Positions 29,267 through 37,712 of a stretch of 64,000 nt of DNA are shown here, one piece after another (position 1 is the stretch's first letter; each line of letters begins with the position of its first letter). Where the stretch lies: the NCBI GenBank assembly GCA_963817375.1, contig CAWFOB010000001.1, positions 186,001 to 250,000 on the forward strand. Reading direction: 5' to 3'. Source of the stretch: JACVRM01 sp963817375 (GTDB taxonomy: Bacteria > Actinomycetota > Thermoleophilia > Gaiellales > Gaiellaceae). Below the pieces are notes generated by a model. The model was not told where the DNA came from. It saw only the letters and a list, made by a program, of their open reading frames with translations, and did no database searches. The position numbers and the translations under genes were made by a program.

Positions 29267-29992
29267 CTAGACCTCGGCCGGCCGGCTGCTGCCGCCGAGC
29301 AGGCGGTCGAGGAGCAGGACGATCGCGAGGACGGCGAGGAAGCCGAGGATCAGGATCGCCCAGTCCTTCGTGCTCTGAGCGTGCGAGCCGGGCAGGAAGC
29401 CGGGGGGCGCGTAGTTCGCCTGGTCGACCAGGCGCGAGCTGTGGCCCTGGTTGATGAAGTCGACGAGCCAGTGGCCGCGCTGCTTCGCGAAGCGGACGGC
29501 GACGAGCGTCGACTGCGACGAGACCTGGGGCTCCTCGTCGACGGCCGAGACGAAGCCGGCGGTCTTGGCGCCCGCGAACGAGAGCACGGTCGAGATCGCG
29601 TACTGCTGCTTCGGGTCGACGGAGACCGGCAGGTGCTTGCCGGCGCGCCAGTCGGCGAGCGCGTACCTGGCCCGTAGCTTCGGGTCGAGCAGGCCGTGCG
29701 CCTGCGCCAGGTTCTTGCGGAAGACGACGTCGGCCATGAACGACTCTGCGTGCGGCCGCACGGCGGCGGCCGCCGCCCGCGCAGCAGCGGCCTCCGCCCC
29801 CTGCTGCTGCGCGCTCGGGCCGGTCGTCGTCCCGAACGGGTTCCCCGGCGCCGTCCGGTCGAAGGTGCGTGCGCTCGACCCGCCGTGCCGCGGGAGGAGC
29901 GCGATCACGCCTACGCCGATCGCGAGCGCGGCGACGATGCCTACGAGCCACACGACCCGGCGGCGCCGGCGCGGCGACGAGAGCGCGGACAT
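29267..29992 (-). CDS. Hypothetical membrane-anchored extracellular protein
   Basis: A 241-residue protein with a basic N-terminus, one transmembrane helix (residues about 13-33), an alanine/glutamine-rich linker (QQQGAEAAAARAAAAAVR) and an external domain with VVFRKNLAQAHGLLDPKLRARY and RFAKQRGHWLVDFINQG. That last part resembles the fold of proteins in which a small NTF2-like or Mce-accessory domain ends in GxWxVD, but I cannot name the family. A second membrane helix (ILILGFLAVLAIVLLLDRLL) lies near the C-terminus. Start is the ATG at 29992. Next gene on the strand is 20 bp away. Confidence 0.65.
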   Translation of the reverse strand: MSALSSPRRRRRVVWLVGIVAALAIGVGVIALLPRHGGSSARTFDRTAPGNPFGTTTGPSAQQQGAEAAAARAAAAAVRPHAESFMADVVFRKNLAQAHGLLDPKLRARYALADWRAGKHLPVSVDPKQQYAISTVLSFAGAKTAGFVSAVDEEPQVSSQSTLVAVRFAKQRGHWLVDFINQGHSSRLVDQANYAPPGFLPGSHAQSTKDWAILILGFLAVLAIVLLLDRLLGGSSRPAEV

Positions 29993-30011
29993 ACCAGCCA
30001 GAGTACGGCCG

Positions 30012-30500
30012 CTAGGTGCTCAGAGGCCGCGAGCTGATGCCGCCCGCGTCGTCGACGGCGACGAGCATGAGCTCGCCGCCGCGGCGGAGCACGGCGGAGT
30101 CGCCCGCCTGGCTCTCGACCGCCCAGCCCTGCGCCACCCACGTGCCGATCGCGCTGTCCAGCCGCTGCCGGCGCTCGGCGATCGGCATCGTCCGGTCGCG
30201 GCGGCCGAACAGGGCGATGACCAGGCCGATGACGCCTGCGGCCAGGAGCGCGAGGAGGATCCAGACCCAGGCCGGCGTGTTGCTCACCGAGCTCTCGCTG
30301 ACCGTGGTCGTCTGCGCCGGGAGCGGCACCGTGCGCGTGGTCGTCTCCTCGACGGTGTCCGTCGTGGCCTGCGTCGTCGTCTCGGTGGTGGTCGAGAGCT
30401 CGGTCGTGGTCTCGGTCGTCGTGGTGGTGTCGGCGCCGGCAAACGTGGCGGCGGCGAGGAGGCCGGCGGCGAACAGCGCGGCGAGCGCGGCGACCTTCAC
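30012..30500 (-). CDS. Hypothetical exported protein with Thr-rich stalk
   Basis: A 162-residue protein starting at GTG 30500: signal peptide (AALAALFAAGLLAAATFAGA), then a low-complexity stretch of about 40 residues dominated by Thr and Glu, then a membrane helix (AWVWILLALLAAGVIGLVIALF) and a small cytoplasmic domain (RLDSAIGTWVAQGWAVESQAGDSAVLRRGG). The C-terminal pattern, in which a WVxQGW motif precedes a beta hairpin, is common in actinobacterial membrane proteins of unknown role. The longer open frame upstream is only the antisense of yjbQ. No function is proposed. Confidence 0.65.
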   Translation of the reverse strand: MKVAALAALFAAGLLAAATFAGADTTTTTETTTELSTTTETTTQATTDTVEETTTRTVPLPAQTTTVSESSVSNTPAWVWILLALLAAGVIGLVIALFGRRDRTMPIAERRQRLDSAIGTWVAQGWAVESQAGDSAVLRRGGELMLVAVDDAGGISSRPLST

Positions 30501-30516
30501 GCCGGCGACTCTACGC

Positions 30517-30935
30517 CTAATCGCCGATCGCCTTGAGGACGACGCGCTTGCGGCGCCGCCCGTCGAACTCGGCGTAGAAGACCTGCTCCCACGGGCCCGA
30601 GGTCGAGGCGTGCCGTCGGTGATCGGCAGCACGACCTGGTGCGCCATCAGCTGCCGCTTCAGGTGCGCGTCGGCGTTGTCCTCGCCGCGGTTGTGGCGGT
30701 ACCGCGACGACCGGCTCGTGCGGCGCGAGGCGCTCGAGCCAGTCGTCGATGTCCGCGATCAGCCCGCTCTCGTCGTCGTTGACGTAGACGGCCGCGGTGA
30801 TGTGCATCGGGTTGACGAGCACGAGCCCGTGCTGGATGCCGGAGTCGCGCACGAACTCCTCGACCGCGGCGTGATGTTGAGGTAGTCGCGCCGGTTCGGC
30901 GTCTCGAAGGTCAGGTACTCGGTGGCGTGCTTCAC
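30517..30935 (-). pseudogene. YjbQ/UPF0047 family protein, broken by three frameshifts
   Basis: Remains of a YjbQ-family gene (reported to have thiamine-phosphate synthase side activity). Pieces in order: KHATEYLTFETPNRRDYLNI from GTG 30935; after a frame change near 30873, VEEFVRDSGIQHGLVLVNPMHITAAV and DDWLERLAPHEPVV; after another near 30700, YRHNRGEDNADAHLKRQLM and VLPITDG; after a third near 30610, GPWEQVFYAEFDGRRRKRVV. All conserved blocks are present and in order, 139 codons in total. The first break fits loss of one G. Because nearby essential genes are also frameshifted, this may be an intact gene with poor sequence rather than a true pseudogene. Confidence 0.8.
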
Positions 30936-30946
30936 GGCGCGAGCTT

Positions 30947-31081
30947 AGGGGCTGTCCCCGCGAAGCGGGGGCTGTCCCCCGTGATTGGCCGACGTCTCGG
31001 TTTTCGGCACCTCATTTCGGCCGAAGCCGGGCACTGTCCTCTGCACCCACGAGGGACAGCCCCCTTCGGGGACAGCCCCTA
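30947..31081. repeat. GGGGACAGCCCC inverted-repeat element, copy A (MITE-like)
   Basis: About 134 bp bounded by inverted copies of a GGGGCTGTCCCC double unit (30948-30980 and 31054-31080). The inside of the element, read on the minus strand, matches the inside of the element ending at 36455: GTGCAGAGGACAG, a CCGG block and CCAATCACGGGGGACAG occur in the same order. It fills the space between yjbQ and gatB and touches the gatB stop codon. No ORF. Confidence 0.8.
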
Positions 31082-32486
31082 GCCGAGCTTCTGCCGCAGC
31101 AACTCGTTGACGACCTTCGGATCCGCCTTGCCCCGCGTCTCGCGCATGACCTGGCCGACGAAGAAGCCGAGCAGCCCCTGCTTGCCGCTGCGGTACGACT
31201 CGACCTCGGACGGATTCGCAGCCAGGACGCTCTCGACAACGGGTTCAAGCTCAGAGGTGTCGCTGGACACCTCGACAAGCCCGGGCATTGCGCGGCCGGA
31301 GGCGCGTGCAGTCACCGCCTCGATGAACACGTTGCGCGGAATGCGGTCGCGTGCAGCGATCGCCTCAGCGATCTCGCCTGGATCTGCGTCCGCCGGATCG
31401 AGTCCTGAACGCGCAAAGTCGTTCATTAAGACATTGGAAGTCACCTTCGCATCTGCGCCGCTTTTCACGACGGCCTCGAAGAGCCGCGCCATTGCGACCG
31501 ACCCGTTCAGCACCTCCGCGTCGTAGAAGGGCAGCCGCGTAGTCGCGCTCGAAGCGACGGATGCGCGCGCCCGGCGGCTCCGGCACCTCGGCCCGCAGGC
31601 GCTCGACCATCTCCGCGGGCGGCTCGACCGGCACCAGGTCGGGCTCGGGCAGGTAGCGGTAGTCCTGCGCCTCCTCCTTCGAGCGCAGCGGCGGCGCCGA
31701 CTCGTGGGCCGGGTCGAAGTGGAGCGTCTCCTGCTCCACGGCTTCGCCGGCCTCGTAGACGCCGATCTGCCGCTCGACCTCGCGCTCGATGCCGCGTGCG
31801 GCGAACGCGAACGAGTTCATGTTCTTCAGCTCAGTCCGTGTGCGGAGCTCGGAAGAGCCCGCCGGCCGCACCGACACGTTGACGTCGAACCGCAGCGAGC
31901 CCTTCTCCATCTCCGCGTCGGAGATGCCGAGCTCGACCACCGTCTGCCGCAGCAGCTGCAGGAACCGCCGCGCGTCCTCGGCCGAGCGCAGGTCGGGCGC
32001 CGTCACGATCTCCACGAGCGGCGTACCGCCGCGGTTGAAGTCGACGAGCGTCGCCCCCGCGCCGTGGATCCGGCCGCCGGCACCGCCGACGTGCACGTTC
32101 TTCGCCGCGTCCTCCTCGAGGTGCGCGCGCACGATCCCGACCTCCGCCTCTCCCTCTGGCCCGGGCACGAGCACGCGGCCGTCCACGCACAGCGGCTCGT
32201 CGTACTGGGAGATCTGGTACCCCTTCGGCAGGTCGGGGTAGAAGTAGTTCTTGCGGTGGAACGTCGCGCGCTCGGCGATCCGGCAGCCGAGTGCGTGGCC
32301 CAGCTTGATCGTCCACTCGATCGCGCGTCCGTTCGGGACCGGCAGCACGCCCGGGTGGCCGAGGCAGATCGGGCACGTGTGCGTGTTCGGCTCGTCCCCG
32401 TACTCCACCGAGCAGCGGCAGAACATCTTCGTCCGCGTCTTCAGGTGGATGTGGATCTCCAGCCCGATGACGGGTTCCCAGCTCAC
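31079..32486 (-). CDS. gatB: Asp/Glu-tRNA amidotransferase subunit B (frameshift)
   Basis: Subunit B of GatCAB, which binds tRNA and phosphorylates and amidates Glu-tRNA-Gln or Asp-tRNA-Asn. It begins VSWEPVIGLEIHIHLKT, with TCPICLGHPGVLPVPN (Zn site and core), KNYFYPDLPKGYQISQYDEP and LVDFNRGGTPLVEIVT, and ends in a YqeY-like tail domain. The frame breaks near 31535 between RRFERDYA and LPFYDAEVLNGS. Inserting GC (GCGGCTG to GCGGCGCTG) rejoins it to about 469 residues. The GTG at 32486 overlaps the gatA stop (GTGA). The gene is essential in bacteria lacking glutaminyl-tRNA synthetase, so the break is almost surely a sequence error. Confidence 0.93.
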
Positions 32487-33890
32487 CGCAGCCGCTCCGG
32501 GACGTAGTCGAACTGGAGCGCCTGCTCGAGCGCGTGCCCGGCGCGGAAGATCGTGTTCTCCCCGAACTGCCGGCCGATCAGCTGCAAGCCGACCGGCAGG
32601 CCTTCGGACAGGCCGCACGGGATCGATATCCCGGGGAGGCCGGCCATGTTCGACGGGATCGTCAGCAGGTCGGCGAGGTACATCGCGAGCGGGTTCTCGG
32701 TGCGCTCGCCGAGCCTGAAGGCCACCGTCGGCGACGTCGGGCTGACGAGCACGTCGAAGCGCTCGAACAGCGCGTCGTGCTCCAGCTTGATCAACGTGCG
32801 CACCTTCTGCGCCTGGCCGTAGTAGGCGTCGTAGTAGCCGGCCGAAAGCGCGTACGTGCCGAGCATGATCCGCCGCTTCGGCTCGTCGCCGAAGCCGTCG
32901 TGCCGCGTGCGCTCGTACATCTCGCGCACGTCCGCGCCCTCGACGCGGAGGCCGTAGCGGACGCCGTCGTAGCGCGCCAGGTTCGTGGACGCCTCCGACG
33001 GGGCGATCAGGTAGTAGCAGGGCAGCCCGAACTCGACCGACCGCGGCAGCTCGCACGTGTCGATCGAGGCGCCGAGCTCCTCGAGCTTCGCGATCGCCGC
33101 CTGCGACGCTCGCCGTCACGCCCGGCTCGATGCCCTCCGCCTCGTTCAGCTGGCGCGGCACGCCGACGCGGAGGCCCTTCAGGTCGGTGCCCTCGGGGAT
33201 CGCGACCGGCTCCGGCAGCTCGACGGTCGTCGTGTCGCAGGGGTCGCGGCCGGCGATCGTCCGGTAGAGGAGCGCGCAGTCGCGCACCGTCTTCGTGATC
33301 GGGCCGATCTGGTCGAGGCTCGACGCGAACGCGACGACGCCGTAGCGCGACACCGTCCCGTACGTCGGTCGCAGCCCGACGACGCCGCAGAGCGAGGCCG
33401 GCTGCTTGATCGAGCCGCCCGTGTCGGAGCCGAGCGCCCAGGGCGCGAGGCCGGCCGCGACCGCAGCCGCCGAGCCGCCGGACGAGCCGCCCGGCACGCG
33501 CTCCGGGTCCCACGGGTTGTGCGTCGGCCCGTAGCCCGAGTTCTCGGTCGACGAGCCCATCGCGAACTCGTCCATGTTCGTCTTGCCGAGCAGCGGCATC
33601 CCCGCCTCGTAGCACCGGGTCGCCACGGTGGCGTCGAAGGGCGGGATGTAGCCCTCCAGGATCCGGGACGCAGCCGTCGTCTCGATGCCGCGCGTGCAGA
33701 CCAGGTCCTTGAACGCGATCGGGACGCCGTTCCGGCCGTTGGCCTCGGTCGTGCGCAGGTACGCGTGCAGCTCGCCGTCGCGCTCGGCGATCGCGGCCGC
33801 GTAGGCGGCATGCAGCTCGGCGCCGGAGGCCTCCCCGCGCTCGACCAGCCCGGCCGCCTCCTCGGCGGTGAGGCGCAGCGTGTCGATCAT
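32483..33890 (-). CDS. gatA: Asp/Glu-tRNA amidotransferase subunit A (frameshift)
   Basis: Amidase-signature subunit producing ammonia from glutamine for GatB. The catalytic Lys is in PIAFKDLV near residue 61 and the cis-Ser/Ser pair in the amidase signature GGSSGGSAAAVAAG through GSDTGGSIKQPAS. KTNMDEFAMGSSTENSGYG is the usual family block. The frame breaks at about 33105-33115 after EGIEPGVTA; the next frame continues AAIAKLEELGASIDT and reaches REMYERTRHDGFGDEPKRR to the end. Inserting GC in GGCGAG restores it. The ATG at 33890 overlaps the gatC stop (ATGA). Joined length is about 469 residues. Confidence 0.93.
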
Positions 33891-34174
33891 GCAGGCGGCA
33901 CGCGGAAGAAGTTGCCGTCGCGGTCCGGCGCGTTCGCGAGCGCCTCCTCGACGGGCAGGCAGGGCCTCGGCTCGTCCTCCGCCCAGACGTTGACGAGGTC
34001 GAGCGGATGCGCCGTCGGCGGAACGTCGTCGAGGTCGAGCTCGGCGACCTTCGAGACGGCCTCGAGAATGGCGCCGAGCTGCTCGCCGAGGCGCTCGAGC
34101 TCCTCGTCGGTGAGCGACAGACGCGCGAGGCGCGCGACGTGACGAACCTCATCTGGCGAGTTTCCAACGGCCAT
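33887..34174 (-). CDS. gatC: Asp/Glu-tRNA amidotransferase subunit C
   Basis: The 95-residue GatC wraps around and stabilises GatA. It shows the standard DEVRHVARLARLSLTDEELE start, QLGAILEAVSKVAELD with the DVPPTAHPLDL stretch and the DGNFFRVPP end. The ATG at 34174 starts the gatC-gatA-gatB operon; each pair overlaps by 4 nt. Confidence 0.95.
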   Translation of the reverse strand: MAVGNSPDEVRHVARLARLSLTDEELERLGEQLGAILEAVSKVAELDLDDVPPTAHPLDLVNVWAEDEPRPCLPVEEALANAPDRDGNFFRVPPA

Positions 34175-34200
34175 GGACGCAGATCCTCTCCGAAACGCGA

Positions 34201-34220
34201 CGGGCCCCGTTCGGGGCCCG
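34201..34220 (-). terminator. GC-rich hairpin between cspA and gatC
   Basis: Perfect 8-bp stem CGGGCCCC / GGGGCCCG with a GTTC loop, 27 nt after the cspA stop on the minus strand. Only a short T run follows, so termination is plausible rather than certain. Confidence 0.55.
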
Positions 34221-34246
34221 TTCGACGGTTGATGCGGGTTCCCGGT

Positions 34247-34447
34247 CTAGACGGGCTGGACGTTCGACGCCTGCAGGCCCTTGTCGCCCTGCACGACCTC
34301 GAACTCGACCTTCTGGCCCTCGGTCAGCGACCGATAGCCCTCGGTCTGGATGGCGGTGTGATGCACGAAGACATCGTCGCCACCCTCACGGGTGATGAAC
34401 CCGTAACCCTTCTCATTCGAGAACCACTTCACGGTGCCCTGAGCCAA
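34247..34447 (-). CDS. cspA: Cold-shock protein
   Basis: A 66-residue CSD-fold RNA chaperone. It has GTVKWFSNEKGYGFI (RNP1, KGYGFI) and DVFVHH (RNP2) and ends GPQ-like in KGLQASNVQPV. The TTG at 34447 gives the canonical LAQGTVKWF start and follows a GGGAGGAA ribosome site 7 nt upstream, which rules out the longer frame from 34525. It stands alone between folD and the gat operon, with an 84-bp leader upstream. Confidence 0.95.
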   Translation of the reverse strand: MAQGTVKWFSNEKGYGFITREGGDDVFVHHTAIQTEGYRSLTEGQKVEFEVVQGDKGLQASNVQPV

Positions 34448-34531
34448 CGGTGTTCCTCCCTTGAAGCAATGAAACGACGGCCCGGGCACCGAGCCGTCGA
34501 ACTGACTACGAACGGCGCACACCATAGCCGA

Positions 34532-35380
34532 TCAAAACGGGAAGGCAACCTCCCCAGAACGGAACCTGGAGGCCTGCACGGCGTTCTCCAAAAGCAGTGC
34601 AATCGTCATCGGGCCGACGCCTCCCGGGACCGGCGTCAGGCGCCCGGCGACACCGGCCACGGAGGGGTCGACGTCGCCGAAAAGACCGTCGTCGCTGCGG
34701 TTCATCCCGACGTCCACGACGGTGGCTCCGTCCCTGACTCCCTCGGGCCCGATCAGCCGGTCCCGGCCGACCGCGACGACGAGCACGTCGGCCTCCCGCG
34801 TCCGCGCCTCCAGATCCGGCGTGCGCGAGTGGCAGATCGTCACCGTGGCGTTCGCGCCGAGGAGCAGCAGCGCGACCGGCTTGCCGACGATCCCGCTCCG
34901 GCCCACGACGACGGCGCGGGCACCCTCGAGCTCGACGTCGTACTCCGCGAGCAGCCGCATGATCCCGAGCGGCGTCGCCGGGACGTGCCCGGGCCGGCCG
35001 AGGTAGAGCAGGCCGGCATTCACCGGGTGCAGGCCGTCGACGTCCTTCACCGGGTCGATCGCCCGGATGATCGCCGCCTCGTCGAGGTGCCCGGGCAGCG
35101 GCAGCTGCACGAGCATGCCGTCGATCGCGTCGTCGCCGTTCAGCTGCTCGACGGTGCGCACCACCTCTTCCTGCGTCGTGTCGGCGGGCAGCCGGACGTC
35201 GCGCCCCTCGATGCCGACCTCGCCGAGCGCCTTGTGCTTGAGACGGATGTAGATCTCGGAGGCGGGGTCGTCGCCGACCAGCACGGTCGCCAGCCCGACG
35301 TGGCTGCGCCGGGCGACCTCGTCCTTCAACTCCGCGCGAATCCGCTCGGCCAGCGCCTTGCCGTCCATCAACGTCGCCAC
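34532..35380 (-). CDS. folD: Bifunctional methylenetetrahydrofolate dehydrogenase/cyclohydrolase
   Basis: FolD interconverts 5,10-methylene- and 10-formyl-tetrahydrofolate with NADP+. The catalytic YIRLK (Tyr and Lys of the YxxxK motif) is near residue 45-49, DGMLVQLPLP and PVKDVDGLHPVN follow, and the cofactor motif is VVVGRSGIVGKPVALLL. The end carries PVPGGVGPMTIALL. 282 residues, normal. The GTG at 35380 is 27 bp from the divergent ferritin-like gene. Confidence 0.96.
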   Translation of the reverse strand: MATLMDGKALAERIRAELKDEVARRSHVGLATVLVGDDPASEIYIRLKHKALGEVGIEGRDVRLPADTTQEEVVRTVEQLNGDDAIDGMLVQLPLPGHLDEAAIIRAIDPVKDVDGLHPVNAGLLYLGRPGHVPATPLGIMRLLAEYDVELEGARAVVVGRSGIVGKPVALLLLGANATVTICHSRTPDLEARTREADVLVVAVGRDRLIGPEGVRDGATVVDVGMNRSDDGLFGDVDPSVAGVAGRLTPVPGGVGPMTIALLLENAVQASRFRSGEVAFPF

Positions 35381-35407
35381 GGGCGCGAAACGTTAGCCTG
35401 CGGGCCG

Positions 35408-36220
35408 ATGGAGACCGAGGTGGCACCCGTCGCAGACGCCGAGGATCGCAGCGCCTACGCGGGCGTCATGCGCTACTACGAGCTCGCCAAGCGGGCCGAG
35501 TGGCAGGTACGCGACCTCCCGTGGGGCGAGCTGCCGCCGATCCCGGAGTACACCGGCGCCCCCAAGAAGCTCGCCCGCCGCCGCGACATGTGGCGCTCGG
35601 TCATCACCCAGCAGCTGCAGGCGGACGAGCTCGCGGTGCAGATGTCGGCGCAGCTCTTCTCGCTCGCGCCCGACCCCGAGGCGCAGCTCTACTACACGAC
35701 GATGGTGCAGGACGAGGCGCGCCACACGGAGGCGTGGCTCAAGCTCATCGACCAGGCCGGCGGGCGCGGCGAGCGCGATCCCTACCTCGACGAGCTCGTC
35801 AATCTCACGCTGAACGCGGAGACGCTCGAGGAGAAGGTCTTCCAGATCCAGGTCTTCTTCGAGCGGCTGATCATCCCGCGCTTCCGGATGATCGCCCGCA
35901 ACTCGCGCGGCACCATCCTCGAGGACATGTGCAACCGGCTGACGATCGACGATGGCATCCACCACCGCTCCGGGGTCGCCTACGAGCGCGTCCTGCTCGC
36001 GACCGCCGACAAGAAGACGAAGAGGGCGCTCGTCGACGCCGGCCAGCGGCTGATCCCGATCTTCGTCAAGCACGCGCTCTGGCGCCCGCGCGAGCGCGAG
36101 GTCATCGGGCGGCTCATGTACGACACCGACGTGCGCATGCTGCGCCAGGACATCGAGCACGGCATCCGGCTCGCCAAGAGCTTCGGGCTCGACGTCTCCG
36201 ACGTCCACATTCCGCTGTAA
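35408..36220 (+). CDS. Ferritin-like diiron protein (R2/oxidase-like)
   Basis: A 270-residue all-helical protein of the ferritin-like superfamily. Likely iron ligands are spread in the usual helix pattern: Glu in QADELAVQ, Glu and His in QDEARHTEAW, Glu in EEKVFQ, Glu in FERLIIPRF and His in DDGIHHRSG. This is the layout of ribonucleotide reductase R2-like oxidases and AurF-type N-oxygenases rather than of ferritin. It lacks other reductase genes nearby, so it is probably an oxidase/oxygenase acting on an unknown substrate. The ATG at 35408 is chosen because upstream sequence is antisense to folD. A cluster of GGGGCTGTCCCC repeats follows directly. Confidence 0.78.
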   Translation: METEVAPVADAEDRSAYAGVMRYYELAKRAEWQVRDLPWGELPPIPEYTGAPKKLARRRDMWRSVITQQLQADELAVQMSAQLFSLAPDPEAQLYYTTMVQDEARHTEAWLKLIDQAGGRGERDPYLDELVNLTLNAETLEEKVFQIQVFFERLIIPRFRMIARNSRGTILEDMCNRLTIDDGIHHRSGVAYERVLLATADKKTKRALVDAGQRLIPIFVKHALWRPREREVIGRLMYDTDVRMLRQDIEHGIRLAKSFGLDVSDVHIPL

Positions 36221-36238
36221 GGGCCGCCCCGGCGCGCC

Positions 36239-36275
36239 AGGGGCTGTCCCCGCGCAGCGGGGGCTGTCCCCAGTG
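36239..36275. repeat. GGGGCTGTCCCC double unit, copy B
   Basis: Two GGGGCTGTCCCC blocks around CGCGCAGC, followed by AGTGATTGGG. The same arrangement recurs at 36324-36360; here the rest of the element is missing or diverged. Lies 20 bp after the diiron protein gene. Confidence 0.75.
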
Positions 36276-36323
36276 ATTGGGCCAGAGGTTGGGTCGCACC
36301 CATGGCGTGTCGGGACAGCGCGA

Positions 36324-36460
36324 AGGGGCTGTCCCCGCGCAGCGGGGGCTGTCCCCAGTGCGTGCAGAGGACAGCGCCCGGATTCAACGCAACAGTCTTC
36401 CGAAGACCGGGACATCGCCCAATCACGGGGGACAGCCCCCTTCGGGGACAGCCCCGCGGG
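36324..36460. repeat. GGGGACAGCCCC inverted-repeat element, copy C/D (MITE-like)
   Basis: Left end with two GGGGCTGTCCCC blocks (36324-36356), right end with the inverted form GGGGGACAGCCCCC...GGGGACAGCCCC (36427-36455). The inside matches the inside of the 30947-31081 element. No gene is seen in the 265 bp between the diiron protein and the HMG-CoA reductase besides these repeats. Confidence 0.8.
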
Positions 36461-36484
36461 GAACAGCACCTAAGCTCCGCCGTC

Positions 36485-37702
36485 ATGGAGCTGCGCCGCT
36501 GGCCCCGCAAGAACGACGCCGAGTCGATCCGCACGCGCCAGGACGCGCTTGCCGGGCTGACCAACGGGCCGGTCTTCGCGCACGACCTCGCGCCGTTCAC
36601 GGGCGCCACCGAGGCGCTCACCGGCGTGACCGTCGTTCCGACGGCCGTCGTCGGGCCGATCGACGTGGAGCTCGGCGAGTACGAGCTCGAGGAGCCGGCC
36701 GGGACGCTCGGCGAGACGCGCCGGAAGCGCGAGGGCGTCTACGTGCCGCTCGCGAACACGGAGGGCGGCCTGGCGATCTCGCTCTACCGCGGCGCCCGCG
36801 CTGTCGGCGAGTCCGGCGGGTTCCGCACCTACGTGCTGCGCGACCGGATGACACGCGCGTCGGCGTTCCTCTTCGACGGCGCCGGCCAGGCCGCCGCCTT
36901 CGCGCGCTGGATCGAGGGCCAGGTGCCCGCCATGCGCGACTGGCTCACCGGCGCACACGTCGAGGGGCTCTCCAGCTTCGCGCGCCTGCGCGAGATCGAG
37001 ACGCACGTCCTCGGCCCCGTGTGCCACGTCATGTACGCGTACACGACCGGCGACGCGGTCGGGCTGAACATGGTCACGCGCAACTCGTTCGCGCTGAACG
37101 AGGTCTTCGTCCGCGAGCGCTCACCGGTGAAGCCGCGGCGCTCGGTGCTGGAGGGGAACATGGGCGGCGACAAGAAGCCGTCGCATCGCTACTTCGAGCG
37201 CGGTGGGCACGGCAAGACGGTGATCGCCGAGACGACGCTCACCGACGAGGCCGTTCGCCGGGTCCTGCGGACGACGATCGACGATCTCCAGGACCTGACC
37301 TTCGTCGGCACGCACGGCGCGGTCGCGTCGGGCATGCAGTCGATCGCGTTCACGCCGGCTACGGCGATCGCGGCGATGTTCATCGCCACGGGGCAGGACG
37401 TCGGCATGGTCGGCACCAGCTCGATGGCGCACGGAACCGCCTACCGGGTCGAGGACGGCCTCCAGGTCGCGATCCGCCTGCCCGGCCTCGAGGTCGCGAC
37501 CGTCGGCGGCGGGACGACCTATCCGTACGCGCGCAGCTGGCTGCGCCTGATGGGCTGCGAGGGCGCCGGCAACGTCTACCGCTTCGCGCAGATCGTGGCC
37601 GCCGCGACGCTGGCGCTCGAGATCTCCGCCTCGGCCGCGATGGCGACGGCGGGCTCGGAGAACTTCTTCCAGGCGCACTTCGAGCGCGGCGGCGTGCGCT
37701 GA
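36485..37702 (+). CDS. Hydroxymethylglutaryl-CoA reductase
   Basis: HMG-CoA reductase forms or degrades mevalonate with NAD(P)H. The 405 residues show VPLANTEGGLAISLYRGARA (catalytic Glu), GDAVGLNMVTRNSF, EGNMGGDKKPS (catalytic Lys) and GQDVGMVGTSS (catalytic Asp), followed by GLEVATVGGGT. A candidate for the late catalytic His is in FFQAHFERGG at the very end. The ATG at 36485 starts at the family's usual place; longer frames run through the repeat element. No other mevalonate genes are adjacent. Most Actinobacteria use the MEP route, so a role in a special isoprenoid pathway or in degradation is possible. Confidence 0.9.
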   Translation: MELRRWPRKNDAESIRTRQDALAGLTNGPVFAHDLAPFTGATEALTGVTVVPTAVVGPIDVELGEYELEEPAGTLGETRRKREGVYVPLANTEGGLAISLYRGARAVGESGGFRTYVLRDRMTRASAFLFDGAGQAAAFARWIEGQVPAMRDWLTGAHVEGLSSFARLREIETHVLGPVCHVMYAYTTGDAVGLNMVTRNSFALNEVFVRERSPVKPRRSVLEGNMGGDKKPSHRYFERGGHGKTVIAETTLTDEAVRRVLRTTIDDLQDLTFVGTHGAVASGMQSIAFTPATAIAAMFIATGQDVGMVGTSSMAHGTAYRVEDGLQVAIRLPGLEVATVGGGTTYPYARSWLRLMGCEGAGNVYRFAQIVAAATLALEISASAAMATAGSENFFQAHFERGGVR

Positions 37703-37712
37703 GGAGGGGGCT

